A stretch of DNA of 64,000 nucleotides from Nautilus pompilius (taxonomy: Eukaryota; Mollusca; Cephalopoda; Nautilida; Nautilidae): positions 1,699,001 to 1,763,000 of the forward strand of contig JACATO010002134.1 in assembly GCA_018389105.1 (NCBI GenBank), read 5' to 3'. The notes beneath the pieces are model-generated. The model had not been told where the DNA came from. It searched no databases and worked only from the letters and a program-made list of their open reading frames with translations. The position numbers and the translations under genes were made by a program. Shown here piece by piece: positions 12,716 to 25,600 of this stretch. Every line of letters starts with the position of its first letter. Positions within the stretch are counted from its first letter, which is position 1.

Positions 12716-15700
12716 AGTATAACCCTTTGTAACACCAAATCCATATACCGTTCCAACCCCACGTGTTTCACATTACTAAACATACAGCCAGTTCAGCAGC
12801 ATCAGTACTAACTGGTGCCTTCTCGGCTGGATGTAGGTACAGTAAGGTAAAAGCTGATGATGTATCCATTGTTAAAAATGCAAAGTTTGTTAAGTGATGT
12901 CTGCTATTTGTGTGATTGTTGAATTGTGGTTTGGTTGTTTTAAAAAAAAAATCAGCTGTGACATACGTGTATGTTTATTTTCACAAATCTGTTATTGAAT
13001 GTTAGGTTGTCAGACAAATTACATAGTCTTAATTTTGGTCTTTATGGTGTCACAGGCCTATTTTGCTTTATTGGTTTCCTTCTGTTGAGTCAAAAGAGTT
13101 CTATGGCGTATCCTGCAGTCTTTGTCTTCATGAACAGTAGGGATGGAAAAAGGTCATGCTTGCTCCCCAATCAGAATATTCTCTGTACTATTGCAATAAA
13201 CAATGATTAAGTTTTTACATTGAAGAAAAATCCAGACAGGCCTACTAATAAAACCTTAGTATTACCGTAAATCTTGCGAAGTATGCAAATCTAGTCTAAA
13301 TTTCTTTAAGAAATTGCTCAAATTCTTATTTTTTGTAAAATTTTATTTTCAGACAAATTCCAGTTTTCAAACACTAGGACTCTCTCTTCCTTTTTTTTTT
13401 TTAAATGTTCTTTTCCAAATATATGCTCTACATTGTTTAATTAATCAATCGATTTAGAATACTTGCTTTAAAAAAATATTTCTTTTTAATGTACGATTGA
13501 CTTAGCTGATACTTTAGCTAACTTATCTGGCAGTGAAAATGATGTTTTGATATAAAATGTAAAAGTGAAACACACACACACACACTCTCTCTCTCTCACT
13601 CACACTCTCTCTCTCTCTCTCACTCACTCTCTCTCTCAAGCTTTGATGTAATGTTAATTCATGCGCCAATTTTTGACGTGTAAACAAAATTCGTATTTGT
13701 TCAGCTTATCAAGGAAAGAAATTAATCTGTTCTTTCTTTCAGCTTTGTTAAATAGCAATGAATGATTAACCCATTTACCATAGCTCAGGCAAGTTTTGTT
13801 TATTTTTTTTATTTATATTTTGCCTGGTTAAAATTGGAATGAGAAATTTTGTGTGAATTTTTTTTTTTCTAATTTTTATTTCACAGCAAGGGAGGTAATC
13901 GTTGATTTTTGTTTAATTTTTTTTTTTTTTTTTTTTTCTGTATACTGTATTTACCTCACAAAATTGTTCTGAAATAAAGAGATGCTAGAATGGAGAATTG
14001 TTTGAGAACCAATGAGTTTTTACCTTACTAAGGATTATGAGATTATGAGATCCTTTACTGATTTTGGACTTCTGTCATATTTTATTTTTTTGAAAAACTT
14101 CAGTTACTTATTGCATAGTTAAAAATCAAATTACTGTTCAAATTATTATTATTATTTTTTTTTTTACTCCTCTTAATTTCATAATTTTAGAGGTTCTTTG
14201 TATGTGTCACTCAAACAACAACTACGATGGAAGGAGTTTGTTCATATTATTCAAACAATAACTTTAGAGCATATTTTTTTAAGGTACAAACAACTTAATA
14301 ATGTGAGTTTTGTTGCTTGCTTGTTCTTTTCAAGTGTTTCAAAGTGGTAGGGGTAAAATGGAACAAATTAATTTCAAAAGACAAAAATTATTTCAGTGGT
14401 TTGCAAAGAATGCAGACAATGTTGATTGTGGGACTGCAAAGCTGCTGAAAATTGGATCCTTGGACAAATTAAATTGAGTCATGATTTTGTCCATTCTACC
14501 TTGCTGTCCAATTCCCACCTCTCGCATTCATTTGTTATTGCTATGACTAGGAAACTGTTTCTAGCCAGCATAACTAACTGGCCACAGGAATTGCATGACT
14601 AATTCTGTAACAGCATTCATGGGGTGTGGAGTTTGCATTCTGTGGCTGAGAAATACATTTATTTTCATTTCCAGTCTTTAGAGGGACCTCCACATTCTTT
14701 TGTTCTTCTGCATGCAGTTTTGAGATTCCTTTGTGATTCAGTGTTCATGATTAATGAGAGAAATCTAACCTCTGCATCTGTGGCAAGAAAATTAGGGCTG
14801 AGAGGGGGGGGGACTGTTAAAAAAAGGAAGAGAAGAAAAACTAAATCATGCATGACACTAGTGTCACAGAGCAGGAGATATTTCATTTGTTCAGCCTCAT
14901 GAATATTCACTAGCATCATGGCTGGAATAGCTGCGGAATCAGTGGTTGGTCATCAGCTGCCAAACTTTATGTTCTAGCTTTAAAACTGCAATCTTTGCAT
15001 AGAAAAATGAAAAAAAAATCAGCAGGGCATCGATGAATAACTGCAGTGGTGGGGGGGGCAGGGACTACATTGATGTGATGAGCAACTTGATGTTTACAAA
15101 TTGTATTTTTCCATATTGCTTATCTTTTTCTCTAATTTTTTTTTTTTTTTTAAACTTTTGCATGATAAAAGCAGAAAAGGAAACTTGGTACTTATCTTTG
15201 GAAACGACGACAACAAAAACTTGTCAGTATAATTTAGAAGAGTTGCTTGAAGATTAGTTCTTTCCTAGATATTTTCTAAAAATCCAAATTTTTTCATACA
15301 TAGGATTTCTACCAAAAAAAACACATTTGTAAACTAGCCTTATCTTATATGCAGAAAACAGAACTCATCAGCCATGTTGTTTGCTAAGTCTACTCTATTG
15401 AATTCAAAAATATTCAGTGATATTACAGCAAACCTTTTTTTTTCTAATGTTGATTTTTATAGGTTTTAGCTCTATTTTTTTTGCTGAAAAGTAATACGAG
15501 AAATTTAAAATGGCTTGTATATTTAACAAATGTAATTATACTTTTGACATTTAAAAACTTGTATCGCTGAAAGACAAATTTGAAGTTTTAGGCTGATAAT
15601 ATAGGAGAAGCTTTTAAGAAATCTTATATTCCATTAAATATTTATTTAACCTTTCAGCTGGGGCTAGGAAAAAAATGCTTTCTTTTTTTTCCTTCCAAAT

Positions 15701-16247
15701 AGTAACTGCTTTCAATGTTCACTTTTCCATCATACATATAAAGCTAAAATAATATTTAATGGGTTTTTTTTTAAAAAATCATTATCAATAACATAAAAGT
15801 GAAAGTACACAAATAATAACACATAAGTGACCCCCCCCACTCCCAATTGGCTATTTCCACTCAGAATTTGGCCATAAGGTTGTGGAAATGGATTTAAGTT
15901 ATTAATGTCAGTGAAAAGTAAAATGTAATTATTATTTTTCTTGTATATGTATTTTTGAGAGTCTGTTTAGACATTTAGAGCCCAAATAAGCTTATTTTTA
16001 AAGTATTTGCTTTAATCCACAATACAAATTAAGCTACTATTTATTATTTTTTAAATTTAAAATTCACAAAGTTGATATCAATATACATTTTAAAAATGTT
16101 ATTTCTGATGTAGAAGAACAATAACTAGTATAAACACAAATGCTTACAAGTTCATCAAGGGTGTTTTAGTACACAAAAAATTTGTTTTGGACAGGTAGAA
16201 AGGCACTCTTTATCTCTCATTTTCCAGTTTCTTCATAGAAGAACATA
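12716..16247. other. AT-rich spacer with microsatellite and long T-runs
   Basis: Holds the compound CA/CT tract at 13568 and poly-T runs near 13857 and 13917. Open frames here (for example 14624-14902) overlap on both strands and show no family motifs. Confidence 0.5.
13568..13637. repeat. compound CA/CT microsatellite
   Basis: About eleven CA units pass into interrupted CT/CACT units. The strand is almost purely alternating pyrimidine-rich, and likely length-polymorphic. Confidence 0.95.
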
Positions 16248-16890
16248 CAGGATGATCCAAAAGTCTATTTACATTTTTATAAATAAAAAGTAATGATTAA
16301 AGTAGCAACTTGATTATACGGCAACACACCATCAAAGTCTGTAAGTACATTTATTTTAAAATATAAAACTATAAGTAAACACAGTAAGTGATCAAGTAAC
16401 GTTAATAATTGGTATGCTCTCCATTCGCCTTTGGAACATCGTGGATCCTGAAGCAATGATTCAATAAATTCATCTATAACACCTTGTTCTAAGCTGTTCC
16501 AACACTCAGATATTATATTGCAAAGTGAGTTGGAGGTAGTAAGATTGTTCTTTGCTTTCTATATTTTAAGATGATCCCATAAGTGCTCTGGAGTTGGGGG
16601 TCAGGAGACTTGGGTGGAAATTTATGATTTTCAACATGACTGCTGTTGCTTTCCCTTTAAAGTATTACTTACATAGTTTAGATGTGTGATTTGGATTATT
16701 ATTCTGTTGAAGAGCAAGGCCATTACCTATTAATCTTAATCCACTTGGTATAGCATGACTAAGAACTGAGTAGTACCACTCCTTTGTCAGTACACAGCCT
16801 CTTTTGTGAAGGTCCCCAACGCCATTGCCACTGAAATAGCCCTAAACATTGATGCAACCTTCACCATGCTTTATCAGAGCTTTTAAGCTA
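16248..16890 (-). mobile_element. Tc1-like transposon relic, truncated at its 5' side
   Basis: The left end, just inside a TA (16246-16247), reads CAGGATGATCCAAAAGTC, a terminal-repeat-like sequence matching 16 of 18 bases with the end of the element at 22344. The minus strand then carries a decayed Tc1-type transposase (16390-16885). No matching right-hand repeat was found, and the part of the gene encoding the first catalytic aspartate is missing, so only the distal half of an element survives. Confidence 0.8.
16390..16885 (-). pseudogene. Tc1-like transposase pseudogene (C-terminal half)
   Basis: Read on the minus strand, the frame shows KHGEGCINV, a TAG where the family has Trp, then GYFSGNGVGDL, then HAIPSGLRLIGNG, LALQQNNNPNHTSKLCK and an in-frame stop. 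This is the Tc1 block around the second catalytic residue; the family motif is QxDNDPKHT, so the aspartate has become asparagine (near 16695-16705). Further on, SPD and then PTPEHLWDHLK (around 16565-16605) give the third motif, split by a one-base shift, with its glutamate still encoded. More stops follow. The copy is old and inactive. Identification rests on several collinear motifs and is secure; the coordinates of the ends are approximate. Confidence 0.85.
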
Positions 16891-17044
16891 TTTTTTTCCT
16901 GTTGATCTTCCATTATATCTGCATCTCAAATACTGATTTCTAGAGTACTAAATATTTTCTATTATATAATTGAAGTATGTGTATATGTGTAGGCATGTAC
17001 TAATTGTTTCACCTTGTTACTTTCACTTATGACTGACAAAATAG

Positions 17045-17319
17045 CCTATTGCATGTGTAACTGCTAGAGAGCATTATTCTGCACACGAGGACTCAACATT
17101 ACCAACTTTGGTTGGGAAATCTTTTGAAGAACTTTTCATTTTTAGATGTGAGAGGAAACCAAAGTTCTCAGAGCAAACCCACATGACCAGCTAATAAAGA
17201 AGATTGAGATTAAGCTATGCCAGGGAGGTATGCCAAACAAAGCCAATCATGACTAGAGATCAAACCCTATTCTTCAACCTTGGCACCAGTAGCCTAACTA
17301 CTGTGCCACCTTCTGCCTG
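17045..17319 (-). repeat. tRNA-type SINE, copy 4
   Basis: On the minus strand: AGGCAGAAGGTGGCACAGTA, TTAGGCTACTGGTGCCAAGG, a B-box-like GGGTTTGATCTC, GGCTTTGTTTGGCATACCTC, TTAGCTGGTCATGTGGGTTT, CTCTGAGAACTTTGGTTTCC and TCTCACATCTAAAAATGAAA. Head and body are both present and the order is the same as in the other copies. Confidence 0.82.
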
Positions 17320-19289
17320 TTAATTCTTTGTTCTTTAGAATTCATTTGTTCTTGAATCCAGGAATCAGTTCTTCATCTATTATTTGTGGACATAAAAAAT
17401 AGCCGTGTTTTTTTGAAGTAGTCACATTTTATTTCTGATCTTGATTTTGATTTAACTTGTTGTTGTTGTTTTTCTACCACACTCTAGTTGTTTGGACTGC
17501 ATTCTTTGAAATATGCAACTGAGATGCTGTGGATTATAGGTTATGTCAATCTTTTATCAGAGCAACAATCAATCACATACACCTTCGCTTGTTTCTTTTG
17601 CCATATTCTGCAAATGTTACAATATAAAACTGTGCATTGTTTTTTTCTTTATCTGAAACAAACGTAATTTGTATTAAAATATTCACCTTAGTCTTAATAT
17701 TTGATATTATTTAAGTTTATTAAAATAACTTTAATCCAAGAAAAAGTCATTGAACTCAGATTTTTTAACTCTACTGTCATGTGAATTATTAGCTTTACTC
17801 AATAATTTATAATTTGTGCATAGTTTTATTTCTCAAAATAAATGTATACTGATTTTGATACTGTGTTACTGTAAAATTAAATCTTTGCTTTCATTACTAG
17901 TTTCATTTACAGATATATAAATGAACTGAACCCACCATTTTGGTTTCTCATTTCCTGGCTATCTTAAAATCTTCATTGGGAGTTCTAATCATTTGTCTAT
18001 ATTATAATGTTTTAAAAGAAAATTGGCATATCGTAAAATCTGGTTAAACTTCCATTCCCAACAATTCCACTTAGCAAAACATCCACTTTTTATCAGAGCA
18101 GAGAGAGGTACTGATGTTTGTGCATCTTTCATTGGTAAGCTCATAAAGCAAAAATAATGTAGAAAACTGGTGTGAAAATTGAACTCTCTTTCCAATAATT
18201 CTTTGTATTACTTATGTCACTTTATCCTGAAAATAACAGTATATTAAACTTGTTAACTTTGACAGTTGAATATATTTTTAATTGGTACTAGTACTGTGTG
18301 AACTTTCATAAAAGTATCTTTTCACATCACAAAAGTGCCTCCTGCATATTTATGCATGCACACACATGCTTTTGCCAATGTTTCTTAGTATATATCTTAT
18401 TAATATCAAAGCTTTGGCTTCTTGAAAATCAGACTCATTAGTATTCGGCCAGTCAAAGATTATTGATCAAAGCTCTTTCCTGCTAAAATTGTCAGAAGAC
18501 TTCACAACATTATTTTCTCAGTACACAGTAGATGTTTGACATTACAAGATGAATTATTGTTGACCGGACACACAACACCAACTACACAGTCATAATGGGT
18601 ATTTCCATCACAGTTAGAATAATCACAATATTTACAATGGATAGATTTGCCAATAGTCATTAACTGGTTGATATTAATGTGTTTGATTTTCACACCTAAC
18701 AATTGATTTCTTTAAAAGTTTAAATAGTTCATAATTAGCTATTTTTGTTTTTTCAAATTATTTAACCCTCAACCAGTTACAACAACAATGCTGTTATAAA
18801 AAGCATCATTTAAGCATCAACAAGGAAAAAACAACATAAGGCACTGGCCTTTGGTCCAGAAGAACCTGCAGTTCCCTTAAATTTAAATTCTTGCCTTTTA
18901 GTTGAAAATTTTTTTTTATTGGTAATCAGGAACTATGTGGTGGTACTTTACTGCATGGTATGTGGGTGTAGGAGGGTTTGGAGCCTTTAGAATAAATGCC
19001 CCATATTTGGTACAATTTAGGGATCTCTGCTTTCATCATCTCATTTTATACGTAACTGTACTGCTAAATTTCATTTTATCTGAAAAGTACTTTTTTTTTG
19101 GCATAGACTTTCTTTTTCATAGCCAAATTGTATATATAGCTGTATATGTATACAAAGTTTACCTGTGTACCAAAAAATGGTTGTTTACAAAATGACATGT
19201 GAACACCTGGGTGCGTGAGTTTGCTTATAGTGTACGACCTGCTGCTCACAGAAACCACACTATTAAGTAGTATAAGCTGGTGTCAAGGG

Positions 19290-19490
19290 ATATCCAAGAA
19301 GATCTGACAACTTACATCAATGCGTACTCCACAACTACTTGGGAAAGCACTACTAGAACTCTTCATTTTAATCTGGAATGCCTGGAAGAAGTTCACATGT
19401 ACTGCCTGGTAAAGTAGAAGAAGAATTTGTGCATTCAGACCTTAAGCCTTTGTAGACTAGTAAGCTCGCTCAGCCATATAAAATGCAAGA
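19290..19490 (-). repeat. tRNA-type SINE, copy 5 (diverged)
   Basis: The plus strand reads GGGAAAGCACTACTAGAACT, CTTCATTTTAATCTGGAATG and CCTGGAAGAAGTTCACATG, which aligns to the minus-strand form of the family body (CCCTACTAAAACTCTTCATTT and the following GAGTGCC block). The head is hard to trace; TAGACTAGTAAGCTCGCTC near 19455 may be its remains. Confidence 0.5.
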
Positions 19491-22343
19491 AGACCATAAC
19501 TAGTAATTTATTATTTAGTAACAGAGCATCAGACAGTAGCTAGTATTATTTTGTTAGTTAATTGTAAAAGAACAATAAATAAATAGAATTGTTTAATTCT
19601 GCTCCACCTATTGCACACACTCTTCATTGCCTATTCATTAGTGCCAGTACTTGAGATACTAATATATTCTGATTTCTCTTTATTTTTGAGAACATACCAC
19701 CATACCATTATTTAGTATCTATGATCTGTTATTATTTCATTCTGAAATCTCCAAGGGGGGGAGTTGTAGTACACAAATATTGCAAGAATGACTTTTAAAA
19801 GATTTAATGTTTATGTAGTTAATCAGGTTGTTGCTTCCTTTTCTTCTTAATGTTGGGTTCTCTATGAATTGATTAATGGTGGTTATGGCTGCTGTCAGCA
19901 GTGATAAATCATTTTGTCATTGACCACTTGGATCAAGGTAAGCCTAATTAGCAATTATGTTCCTTCAGTGCATCACACACACACACACACACATCCCCAC
20001 AACAATAACGACAACATTAGCAAAACAAAAGAACTTGAAACTCAATGATCTTTGTCTGTAATAAATAGCTTTCTTTTCAAGCCAAAGGCAATTCCAAGGT
20101 CTGCAGCTACCTATCAGTTTGGATGTTCTTTGTTTATTTTAATATGTCCCATTTAGAACAAATAATAAAGCAAAAAATACTTTGATACGTTCTAGCAACT
20201 TGCACCTAAAATTGTAGAGTCCAAATAGATGAAAATTTGATGTTTTATTATTGGAAAAAATTATGTACTTGAAAGACAAAATTTTAAGAAATTAGTTGAT
20301 CATTAAAATAGAATAGATTCATTGACAAATGATTTTTTTTTTGTTGTTTTAAAAATAATTTAAAGCTGCTTAAGTTTCCATATTGTCCTTACTATTGTAC
20401 AACTAAGCCTGTATTTATATTTATTAAGTTAGAAATGCCATTTCTGTTGTTGCATGGATAAAAAGAATCACTTGATACTCCATTGATACATTTTATGAAG
20501 ATAATCCAGTCAGTGAAAAATAATGTTATTAGTTTACCATTTCTGCTTTTTTCTTAAATTCCATTACCCCTTATAATTTTTCTATCTTTTCATTTGTCCA
20601 GAATTATTTATTTTCAAAATACTATCATATGTATAGAGAGCATCAATTACTTTCTTTTAGCCATTGAAAAGAACAAAGTATGATTTATTGTTTCTGTAAT
20701 TTTCTTTTTTGCAGCTCTTGTCATTTAATTTCTATTGAATTGTTTACATGAACAGACCAATGTTTAACTGATCCAGGCAAACACGAATCTCAAATATCTT
20801 GTCTTGGAATTTGTTTTGCTGTTTTCTACAGGAAGGATCCTGAATTTTAGTTTCCACCCCTGATAGCCCCCAAAAAGTCATCTTACTATCATACAGATTC
20901 AGTTTCAAATCAGGCACCAAAGAGAAAACTAAAGGGTCTTGAACTATAGTCTATCCAAAGTATACTCGTGACTGATGTTTATTGGTTTTGGGGGAGGATT
21001 ATTACTGAGTCTCCTGAAGACTAATGCTTGTAATGAGGCATGATCCAGTCTCAGAGAAATTTACCAACTAAGAAGTCGGCTCTGAGATTTTGGTTTTGTC
21101 TTTAATGCTGTTTTTTTTTTTTTTGTTTTTTTTTTAATGGGGGAATGTTACTGGTTTCCTTTTGCTTCGAGAACCCTGCTAGAACTGCGATTGTGGTACA
21201 CATCATCCCGATCTGTTAAATGAAAAGAAAGAAATTACATGCATCAAAAGCTGCCTATCCAACCTTAAACTGTTATTTGGAGATATAAAGCACATCACAG
21301 AAGAGAACATTGTAATTTTCCATTATGCGTACCATACACATTATTATCAAAAATCTTTCAGGAAAAAGCATTTAAGTCTATGCAGTAGTAAATAACAGAA
21401 CTACTTATTTAAAGTTGTGGAGTACGCAAATGACTTAACCTTTTGACCTCTTTCCTTCACTTACAGAGGTGCAAACCAAAAAAAAGTAAAAAGAGAGAGC
21501 AACAACTGGCAAGACATTTGGAACATTTGCCTCAAACCCTAAAAAACTGGTGAAAGTACACTGTACAAAAAGAGTCAAAGATCTCCACATCTTTGTCTTT
21601 AGAGTCAAAAATAGTGTTAGAATATTCAGCAGAAATGCATTTTTTTATTGATTCATATCTTAGTCACAGATAAAAGAAACTTTAAAGTTTGTCATAATTC
21701 TTTGATAGGACAAGAAAAATAATGAAAGAAACACCAAACAAAGAATTAGATTGAATGGGTCGGTTTAAATTTGAATTAATTAAAACATGCAGAATTTAAA
21801 TTTTGTATTTTCTTAAAATTTCTAGCCCATTCAAACTATTAATCAATCTCTGGACTTTTCTGTTTTTATTTCAGTAAATAAAGATACTTCATATTTCAGT
21901 ACATTGGTTTATTAGATTTGTCATGTCAGATATTTCTTTGTTCATTCATTAATTTGAATAGTGGATGCAAGCAATTTATAAAAACAAGCAAATATGATTA
22001 ATTTTCCTGGCCAATTATGCAAAACAGCAAGATTATTAGCTAGGATAAGCCATTGTTTGGGTTAAAATGAAGAAAGTTAACTGAACAATTTTGCTGCATA
22101 TTTTTGCAGTAGTATTAAGATAGCTTTAAAAAATAATAATAATAATTTTAACCTGCCTGGCAATAACCAAATTATCAAAATCATGTGCATAGTGACTGAG
22201 AATCATGCAGTGTTGCTGGTCTGAGAAGTATACAATGGTGGTGTTTATTATTCCATGCTAAGAGAGCTTTATCAACTTGGAATTTTATGAGTGAACATGA
22301 GTTTTGTCATTCAATTTGGGGAGCTTCGAGATTGATTGATGTA
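19491..22343. other. AT-rich spacer
   Basis: CA microsatellite at 19973, long T-runs near 21110-21140, no coding signal. It ends at the TA flanking the 342-bp element. Confidence 0.55.
19973..19993. repeat. CA microsatellite
   Basis: About ten uninterrupted AC units. Confidence 0.95.
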
Positions 22344-22685
22344 CAGGGTGGTCCGAAAGTCTTGTCACCCCTACATATTGATTCAACTTTATCAAGGAGA
22401 AAGTTTCACATGAACGATACCCATCAGTTACAGGATGCCGTTCTGAGAGCCTTTGCAATAATCACCAAAGCACAGCTTCGTAAAATATCACACAGGACAT
22501 GGCGCCGCATTATTTTGTGCCACGAAAATGGTGGTGTTCATACAGACCTTCTCAATGTGTGACAGCGTCAATGAAAGTGAATAAACTGAATCCAGTACAT
22601 GTGCTTTGTATTACCATATTATTTGTTCTTCTATTTTTCTCATTACTATTGTTGGTAGGGGTGACAAGACTTTCGGACCACCCTG
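22344..22685 (+). mobile_element. 342-bp internally deleted Tc1/mariner element with perfect 31-bp terminal repeats
   Basis: Positions 22344-22374 and 22655-22685 are exact inverted repeats of each other over 31 bp, beginning CAGGGTGGTCCGAAAGTC. TA flanks both sides (22342-22343 and 22686-22687). Size and structure are those of a non-autonomous MITE. Unlike most MITEs it is not anonymous inside: the left half still encodes the last part of an IS630/Tc1/mariner-type transposase. It therefore arose by deletion of most of an autonomous parent. Perfect terminal repeats suggest recent mobilisation by a transposase supplied from elsewhere in the genome. Boundaries are certain from sequence; the exact superfamily branch is inferred. 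Confidence 0.93.
22408..22562 (+). pseudogene. C-terminal remnant of a Tc1/mariner-type transposase
   Basis: An open frame of about 50 codons reads through QLQDAVLRAFAIIT, then LRKISHRTWRRI and LCHENGGVHTDLLNV, ending at TGA 22560-22562. This matches the usual C-terminal tail of IS630/Tc1/mariner transposases found in insects and other invertebrates, where a motif of the type ...RTWRRI.LC...NG.H.. closes the protein. The catalytic domain is absent, so the fragment cannot be active. The frame is undamaged over this stretch, so the deletion that made the element is probably not old. The stop lies about 90 bp before the right terminal repeat. Confidence 0.8.
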
Positions 22686-25600
22686 TAGTTAGTTTAGATG
22701 CAGCACCTCTACTTTACACCATTTTTTGGTGGTTGAAGTTCGATGGTTGGGTGAATGCTTCAGGTAAAACCTTCATAACAGTAGTACTATTGTTTCGTTT
22801 ACTTGGAAGTTTATGCAGGGATGTGGATTAATTTGAAATGACTTTTATGCTACTTTGAATTTGGAAATATTAAAGGTTTCCGTGTCTGAAAGCTAAATTT
22901 AGCCTACAGTTTTAAGATTGCATGTCACAGATTTGTTGGACCAGATTACTGACTACACACCTTACAATATAATTAGAAACTATCTGCTCAAAGGTAGAAA
23001 GTTTTCATGAACACTTTACCTACCATTTGTTGCCATGTAATGCTAGCAGCAACATTTCTGTAGGAATGATGACAGACTTTAATTTGTATGAAGATGTTAC
23101 TTTGTAGTGCCTTGCACATGTTTGTTAACCACTAATGGTCTGTATGCTTTAGAAACAGAAAACTTGCCTTGTATATATCATTCTTAAGCAATAGTAATAA
23201 TTATACTTGATGCCAGTGTTCAGTTGGCGCATAGAGTGGAAACTAAGCAAGTTCCATTTCTATAACCACCAGCCATCATGGTTTTATATAAGGCCAGGTG
23301 GTTAGCCTGCTGCTCATAAGTCACAGTGCTAAGAAATTCAAGGTTGACTATTGCAAATCTCCAATGATGACTAATAATCTACTTAGCATTCTTTAGTTAA
23401 TACTGTAAAATTGTAGGCAGTTTATCTTTAAATATCAAAAGTATTTTGTTGTTTTAGCATGCTTTGATATTTTCCAGTTTCCATATTTATGTGCTGCAAA
23501 GTTTTAATGAGGTCATTTTTGAGATGGCTTACGGTTAATTTACACAGGCTCCCTCCAGAAACTCGTTTTTTTACAATGCAAACCTTTTACAGAGTTCACC
23601 CTCTGATTAACACTGTGGTTACGCGCGTGTACTGCCTACAATAAGTTATAGCATCAATCCTGCTACTACCAGTTCAGAGAGGTAGTTGATGTTAACTTTC
23701 CAGGTGATGACGAGGAAAGAAGCTGCTTTACCAAGCCTCTTTCCTTCAGCCATGTTGGCCTGTAAGGGGGGGAAAGGACAACATTAAGTCAGCAAACCAA
23801 CTAGGGCTACTTACTATGGCCTTCTGCTGGCCATCTGGGCCTGTCACAGAACTAACTCTCTGTGAAACAATAACAAAAGCACTCCATTGATTGTTAATTT
23901 TCTTTATTTTAAAAAAAAAAAAAAATTTGTTTACTGACATTCGAGTCAGTTTGCACACACGTACTGCACACCAGCAACACATCAGTTAACTAAATGCAGT
24001 TACTTTTGAAAGAATGATTTTTAAATTTTTAGAATTTCTTCAGTTACATTAGATGTGTGCAGCAGCTTTTTTTTGTAGTCATCCGCCTATCAGAAATATT
24101 TTCTCTTTGCTTGAGAATGCTTTTCACTTTACAGAAAGAAAGAAAAAAAAACAAAAAAAAAACTGATGGCTTGATGATGGCAGCTGAGAAAACACACAAA
24201 GAAAAAAAGCTAAACAAATCTTAGCCATGGTTCAGTCTTCTCTTCAATTATGAGAAAAATTTTAATCCCAAAGAAAGCGCCTGGCAATAAACATTTTCTT
24301 GCCCAAGGCCATGAAATTAACCACAACTGCGATGCACATGAAGTAGCAGGTTGGATTTTTCCTGCAGTCTGATGCAGAATTTCCTGTGTACTGGAAACCA
24401 GTAGGCAGGCTGTTCGTCAACTGGTAATGCAATCTCAGATTTTTCCACCAATTGACAATTGTATTGATAAGGGTTCTGTTTTTTTGCAGCCTGTCATGGA
24501 GATGCTTATTATCTCCCTTAAAAAAACATTGTTAGTATTTGGTTAATCACCACATAAATTGAGTTGATCTTGAAAAATTATTTCCCAGATACATGAACAG
24601 AATTTTTTAACACCTGCAATTGGATTAAACACAAATATTATACCAAATTTGTGTCCCCTCTATATAAAATAAAGAGCTTGGTGCTGATCTTGACTCAGAA
24701 TTAAATGTTAATGTGGCTGCTCAGTAGTCTTCTCTTTCTCTGCAACAAGCCCATGTCACATCTTGACAAAAGAATTAAAGAGAGTTCTCCTTTGTGAGAC
24801 ACCAGATAGTATTTGGTTATGGGTAGAGAGATTAGACTCTGAAAGTTTCTTCTTCTACATCATCGAGTGCATAAATCAAAGAGTGGGTGGAACTCTCCCC
24901 TCCCCCACAGATCCAGAACAAAAACAACATATTTTCCTGGCATTTATTTTATTTTGGATGATTTAAATTTTTTCATCTGATTTTTCATTCATATTGACCA
25001 GTTTGCAATTTTTTAATAGTTTATTCTTTTTACTGAGTTAATGTGAAAACAAGCAATTGACAACCTATTTTTTAAGATATTTTCGTCAGTCTTACTGGAG
25101 ATCTACATCTGAGAAAGAAATAAGGGTTATTTGGGTTCTTGTTATGGATTCAACCCTCAACATCCTAAGGATAATACAGAATTCCAATTTTCTGCCTAAA
25201 TATTACTGAAACCATGCATGCTACCAAAGTTGGCATTTTCCTATTTAATATCTTTGGTGCATACACAATATTTCTTAAATTATTATTATTTTTAATTAAT
25301 AATTTCCATGTGTTGAGTTAAAAAAAAAACACATTTATTTGGTGCTACCACTGGAAATTAAACAAGAACTGGTTTGAAATGCACAACAGATTATTAATCC
25401 TTAAAATGGGAGGTGGTTAACAAATACATGTCAGCTGTGGAGAACAGAGTTACCTCAAATGTGCAGTCAGGAAAATAAAACATTTAAAAATGGTGATAAA
25501 CAGGAAGACTGCACAGACACTGTAGCAGCGTAATTCACTCAATGGTTTATGTTGTTCACTACCATAATTTCCTTCAAGAACTCTCAAGGTTAACACACAA

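Noticed and set aside
23291-23350. tRNA-like stretch AGGTGGTTAGCCTGCTGCTC
   Set aside because: A-box-like sequence is present, but no B box at proper spacing, no cloverleaf and no SINE body.
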